Both the position numbers and the translations under genes were made by a program. From assembly GCA_921293015.1 (NCBI GenBank), contig OV121093.1:25120622-25184621 (forward strand): a stretch of DNA of 64,000 bases, given 5' to 3'. Shown here one piece after another: positions 60,027 through 64,000 of the stretch. The stretch's first letter is position 1; the number at the start of each line of letters is the position of its first letter. The notes below the pieces were generated by a model. It worked only from the letters and a program-made list of their open reading frames with translations, had not been told where the DNA came from and did no database searches. Origin of the DNA: Phorcus lineatus (lineage: Eukaryota; Mollusca; Gastropoda; Trochida; Trochidae).

Positions 60027-61345
60027 CCTGTACTCATCTAACGTCCTGTCTTAAAACGTCCTGTCATCTAACGTCCTGTCATATAACGTCCTGTCCTCAT
60101 CTAACGTCCTGTCGTATAACGTCCTGTCTTATAACGTCCTGTCCTCATCTAACGTCCTGTCATCTAACGTCCTGTCTTATAACGTCCTGTCCTCATCTAA
60201 CGTCCTGTCTTATAACGTCCTGTCCTCATCTAACGTCCTGTCTTATAACGTCCTGTCTTATAACGTCATGTCATCTAACGTCCTGTCGTATAACGTCCTG
60301 TCCTCATCTAACGTCCTGTCTTATAACGTCCTGTCGTATAACGTCCTGTCTTATAACGTCCTGTCGTATAACGTCCTGTCTTATAACGTCCTGTCTTATA
60401 ACGTCCTGTCATCTAACGTCCTGTCTTATAACGTCCTGTCTTCATCTAACGTCCTGTCGTATAACGTCCTGTCATCTAACGTCCTGTCTTATAACGTCCT
60501 GTCCTCATCTAACGTCCTGTCTTATAACGTCCTGTCCTCATCTAACGTCCTGTCGTATAACGTCCTGTCATCTAACGTCCTGTCCTCATCTAACGTCCTG
60601 TCGTATAACGTCCTGTCGTATAACGTCCTGTCTTATAACGTCCTGTCTTATAACGTCCTGTACTTATCTAACGTCCTGTACTCATCTAACGTCCTGTACT
60701 CATCTAACGTCCTGTCGTATAACGTCCTGTCTAATAACGTCCTGTCTTATAACGTCCTGTACTCATCTAACGTCCTGTACTCATCTAACGTCCTGTACTC
60801 ATCTAACGTCCTGTCGTATAACGTCCTGTCGAATAATGTCCTGTCTTATAACATCCTGTCGTATAACGTCCTGTCTTATAAGGTCCTGTCTTATAACGTC
60901 CTGTCCTCATCTAACGTCCTGTCGTATAACGTCCTGTCATCTAACGTCCTGTCATCTAACGTCCTGTCTTATAACGTCCTGTCCTCATCTACCGTCCTGT
61001 CATATAACGTCCTGTACTCATCTAACGTCCTGTCGTATAACTTCCTGTCTTATAACTTCCTGTCGTATAACGTCCTGTCTTATAACGTCCTGTACTCATC
61101 TAACGTCCTGTCTTATAACGTCCTGTCCTCATCTAACGTCCTGTCGTTTAACGTCCTGTCGTATAACGTCCTGTCTTAAAACGTCCTGTCTTATAACGTC
61201 CTGTCATCTAACGTCCTGTCTTATAACGTCCTGTCCTCATCTAACGTCCTGTCTTATAACGTCCTGTCCTCATCTAACGTCCTGTCGTATAACGTCCTGT
61301 CTTATAACGTCCTGTCCTCATCTAACGTCCTGTCTTATAACGTCC
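60027..61345. repeat. 15/18-bp minisatellite, roughly 80 copies
   Basis: Core CGTCCTGTC followed by TTATAA, GTATAA, ATCTAA or CTCATCTAA. Units are 15 or 18 bp, all multiples of three, which creates a 303-codon open frame (VLSYNVLSS..) without real coding support. Confidence 0.95.
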
Positions 61346-61754
61346 CTGGTTGCGTTTCATCATGAACCACGTTAAGTATGTCAAATACAAACAACCAATT
61401 GAAACATTTGTTGTTCTATTTATGACGAAAAAATTAAAGGACATCGTTTTGAAATATGCTCTAAATCCTGTTCTGTTGCGTAAGTAAATAAGATTTTATT
61501 TTCGAGAAGGATTATTATTACTTCTATGACTGGTATTCTAGAAGTTGAGGTGCTAAAGAATGATGAAGACAAATTTATTGATAACTTATTTGTTCGGCAT
61601 TCTAGATGTTGAGGTGTTACAGAATGATGAAGGCAAATGTACTGATAACTTTAATTGGCATTCTAGAAGTTCAAGTGATACAGAATGATATAGTATGCAT
61701 GTAATGCAACGTGGCATTAAATACTATCTGTCTTTAAGAATCAACTAGTAAATG

Positions 61755-61756
<2 letters not shown>
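61346..61756. other. Short non-coding stretch with a diverged duplication
   Basis: Near-copies of GGCATTCTAGAAGTT with AGTGATACAGAATGAT recur at about 61531, 61597 and 61658. Nothing else is recognised. Confidence 0.45.
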
Positions 61757-61788
<32 letters not shown>

Positions 61789-62740
61789 GTGCATTTATAA
61801 TGCGCTAATCTCCATTAACTTAGTGAATGCTCATAGCGCTGACAAAATGTAAGAATTTACAATATTTGATTGTACATCTCAACAATGTGTAGTTTCCTTG
61901 TAGAAATTCTGGAACAGGTATGTCTTAGAAGTCTTTTTAAAGCTGCTGAGATTTTCAATGTTTTTCATATCAAAATGCAGTTCATTCCACAATGTTGCAG
62001 CATTGAAAGAGAATTATAGCTTGCCAAAAGATTTTTCTGCTTTTGGTACAGAGAGGAGACAAAGATCTGAAGATCGAAGTTGGCGTGCTGGTGTGTAATG
62101 GTCTGTGAGTTCAGACAAATAGGCAGGAGCAGAACAATGATTGCACTGATAAGCTAAAGACAGAATTTTGTACTCAATTCTGGCTTGAACAGGGAGCCAG
62201 TGAAGCTCGATAGGAGTTGGGGTTATGTGAGTTGTTATTTTGGTTCTCATAACAATCCTCGCAGCCGAATTTTGAATTCGTTGCAACCTCTGGAGTTGTT
62301 CGTTTGATATGTTGGCCAGAAGACCATGGCAGAAGTCAATTCGTGATAAAACCAAGGATCGCACAAGAGAATTGGCCGCATTTAAAGGAAGGAGCTGTCT
62401 GATAGTCCCGATGTTTCTCAGGTAGTGGCAGGACCTGATTGTCTGATTGATGGAAGGGTCCAAGGAGAGATCACGGTCAAATATTACTCCAAGATTTTTC
62501 ACTTTGTCTGAAAAAGAATGTCAGACGCTCCCACGCGTATCTGAGATTCCTTTACGTGGCAAGGTCAGTACGTGTTCCCACAAGTAAAGCTTCAGTCTTG
62601 CTGTCATTCACCTTAAGCAAGTTTAAGTTCATCCATTGCTTTATGTTATCAATGCATATCTCCTGAAGATTTGACTACGAATACAGAGAGCGAAACATCC
62701 TCATTAGTTGAGTGTCATCCGCATACTACATTTTTCTTAG
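61757..62740 (-). mobile_element. 5'-truncated L2/CR1-like LINE, inactive
   Basis: On the minus strand, a YADD reverse-transcriptase motif (62725-62714) is followed by WMNLNLLKVNDSKTEALLVG, then NLGVIFDRDLSL, RIQNSAARIV and ELHWLPVQARIEYKILSL, the order typical of the palm/thumb end of L2/CR1-type LINEs. A frame change precedes 62502 and a stop follows SFGKL (about 62014), after which AATLWNELHF continues the same frame. The 3' end has GCGCATTATAAATGCA and an (ATT)n tail, characteristic of these LINEs. It is dead by stop, frameshift and truncation. Confidence 0.85.
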
Positions 62741-63086
62741 ATAACTTACGAGGTAGATTGCAGGAGTGCGAATATTTAGTAATAACAAGGTATACACTAT
62801 CTATGCATTCACCGTGTTTACGAAGTATTGGTGTGCACTAGTGCATTTAATTCTTTGATCAATCCCTAATGATTCTTTTTAGCTGAAATTCGTTATCATC
62901 TTTTCAAATCATTTGAAACAACTACATTCCATCTTTAGCTCAGCATTAGGATTTTTAAAGGCAAGCTTAAGGGAGTAGGCCACTCAGATTTGTTTCCATT
63001 GTTTGTAATCACCCTAAGAAAAACCCATCAGTTTAAGGGCAAACGCATTTATATATATACTATATTATATATATTTTATATCGGAA
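62741..63086. other. Short AT-rich gap, nothing recognised
   Basis: Non-coding sequence between the LINE 5' break and the Thr-rich coding region. Confidence 0.4.
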
Positions 63087-64000
63087 TTAAATTATCAAGA
63101 TTTTCGGAGTGGTCACAACTGATGACGATGTTCCTCCTAGATTTTCACCTTCACCTTTTCCAGTTGTTTGCTCTCCATTACCTAGAGCACCGCCGATTCC
63201 TGTCGTGCTCGTAGGCAAAACAGTTGTCTGTGCATTAGTGCCTGTAACAAACGTCGTTAGAGTGGTCACAATTGATGACGATGTTCCTCCTAGATTTTCA
63301 CTTTCACCTTTTCCAGTTGTTTTCTCTCCATTACCCAGAGCACCGCCGATTCCTGTTGTGCTCGTAGGCAAAACAGTTGTCTCTGCATTAGTGCCTGTAA
63401 CAAACGTCGTTAGAGTGGTCACAATTGATGACGATGTTCCTCCTAGATTTTCACCTTCACCTTTTCCAGTTGTTTTCTCTCCATTACCCAGAGCACCGCC
63501 GATTCCTGTTGTGCTCGTAGGCAAAACAGTTGTCTCTGCATTAGTGCCTGTAACAAACGTCGTTGGAGTGGTCACAATTGATGACGATGTTTCTCCTAGA
63601 TTTTCACCTTCACCTTTTCCAGTTGTTTTCTCTCCATTACCTAGAGCACCGCCGATTCCTGTTGTGCTCGTAGGCAAAACAGTTGTCTCTGCATTAGTGC
63701 CTGTAACAAACGTCGTTAGAGTGGTCACAATTGATGACGATGTTCCTCCTAGATTTTCACCTTCACCTTTTCCAGTTGTTTTCTCTCCATTACCCAGAGC
63801 ACCGCCGATTCCTGTTGTGCTCGTAGGCAAAACAGTTGTCTCTGCATTAGTGCCTGTAACAAACGTAGTTAGAGTGGTCACAACTGATGACGATGTTTCT
63901 CCTAGATTGTCACCTTCACCTTGTCTAGTTGTTTGCTCTCCATTACCTAGAGCACCGCCGATTCCTGTCGTTGTTTCACTGGTGAAACTTCCTGTTGTGC
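63087..64000 (-). CDS. Thr/Gly-rich 51-residue repeat protein, 3' part, open to the window edge
   Basis: Minus-strand frame, open from 64000 to a TAA at about 63087 (ending TTPKILII). It consists of almost six tandem 153-bp units encoding GTNAETTVLPTSTTGIGGAL, GNGEKTTGKGEGENLGG and TSSSIVTTLTTFVT. Unit length is constant, with few substitutions (K/Q, I/V, G/E). The edge-proximal copy differs more (SFTSETTTGIGG; RQGEGDN). No good donor occurs before the stop, so this is probably the C-terminus of a separate mucin-like gene, though an upstream exon of the giant mucin cannot be excluded. It is oriented the same way as the mucin. Confidence 0.65.
   Translation of the reverse strand, partial: TTGSFTSETTTGIGGALGNGEQTTRQGEGDNLGETSSSVVTTLTTFVTGTNAETTVLPTSTTGIGGALGNGEKTTGKGEGENLGGTSSSIVTTLTTFVTGTNAETTVLPTSTTGIGGALGNGEKTTGKGEGENLGETSSSIVTTPTTFVTGTNAETTVLPTSTTGIGGALGNGEKTTGKGEGENLGGTSSSIVTTLTTFVTGTNAETTVLPTSTTGIGGALGNGEKTTGKGESENLGGTSSSIVTTLTTFVTGTNAQTTVLPTSTTGIGGALGNGEQTTGKGEGENLGGTSSSVVTTPKILII

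Noticed and set aside
60268-61179. 303-codon frame (VLSYNVLSS repeats)
   Set aside because: Product of a 15/18-bp minisatellite without any coding support.

Overview
The window is eukaryotic: spliced genes with GT..AG introns, long AT-rich introns and many tandem and interspersed repeats. An ERGIC-53 gene of metazoan type, a giant Thr/Ser/Pro-rich mucin gene, and repeat elements built like the 'pearl'/Helentron-associated elements of molluscs suggest an aquatic invertebrate, most likely a mollusc. The species cannot be fixed from the sequence.

Layout. 1-4.7 kb: non-coding, with decayed mobile DNA and G-rich repeats. 4.8-15.0 kb (+): a complete LMAN1 (ERGIC-53) gene. I placed 15 coding exons with consistent splice phases, giving 505 codons that run from a signal peptide through an L-type lectin domain, a coiled-coil stalk and one membrane span to a KKFY tail. 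A roughly 145-bp tandem-repeat element sits in intron 6 and a 48-bp minisatellite in the 3' flank. 15-32 kb: mostly AT-rich, with a 57-bp satellite (22.8-25.4 kb, about 45 copies), several elements sharing one end signature, a MITE, a near-perfect 174-bp fold-back and a long TA microsatellite.

32.5-58.3 kb (-): one giant secreted-mucin transcription unit. Two enormous single exons (58253-50506 and 43670-34125) encode roughly 5,700 residues of 14- and 17-residue Thr/Ser/Pro modules. Three small exons between them (49039-48967, 48232-48087, 47025-46938) join in phase and complete a non-repetitive, Cys-bracketed linker of about 154 residues. A weaker chain of four exons (33716-32505) may carry the C-terminus. 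The 5' end was not found. The introns hold several unrelated minisatellites; the most striking has a repeat unit that contains the gene's own 5' splice site. At the right edge (63087-64000, -) lies the 3' part of another Thr-rich repeat protein, or an upstream exon of the same gene; a truncated LINE and two minisatellites separate the two.

Functionally, LMAN1 is an ER-to-Golgi cargo receptor for glycoproteins and the mucin is presumably an O-glycosylated extracellular gel or coat protein. Nothing in the sequence shows that they are co-regulated.
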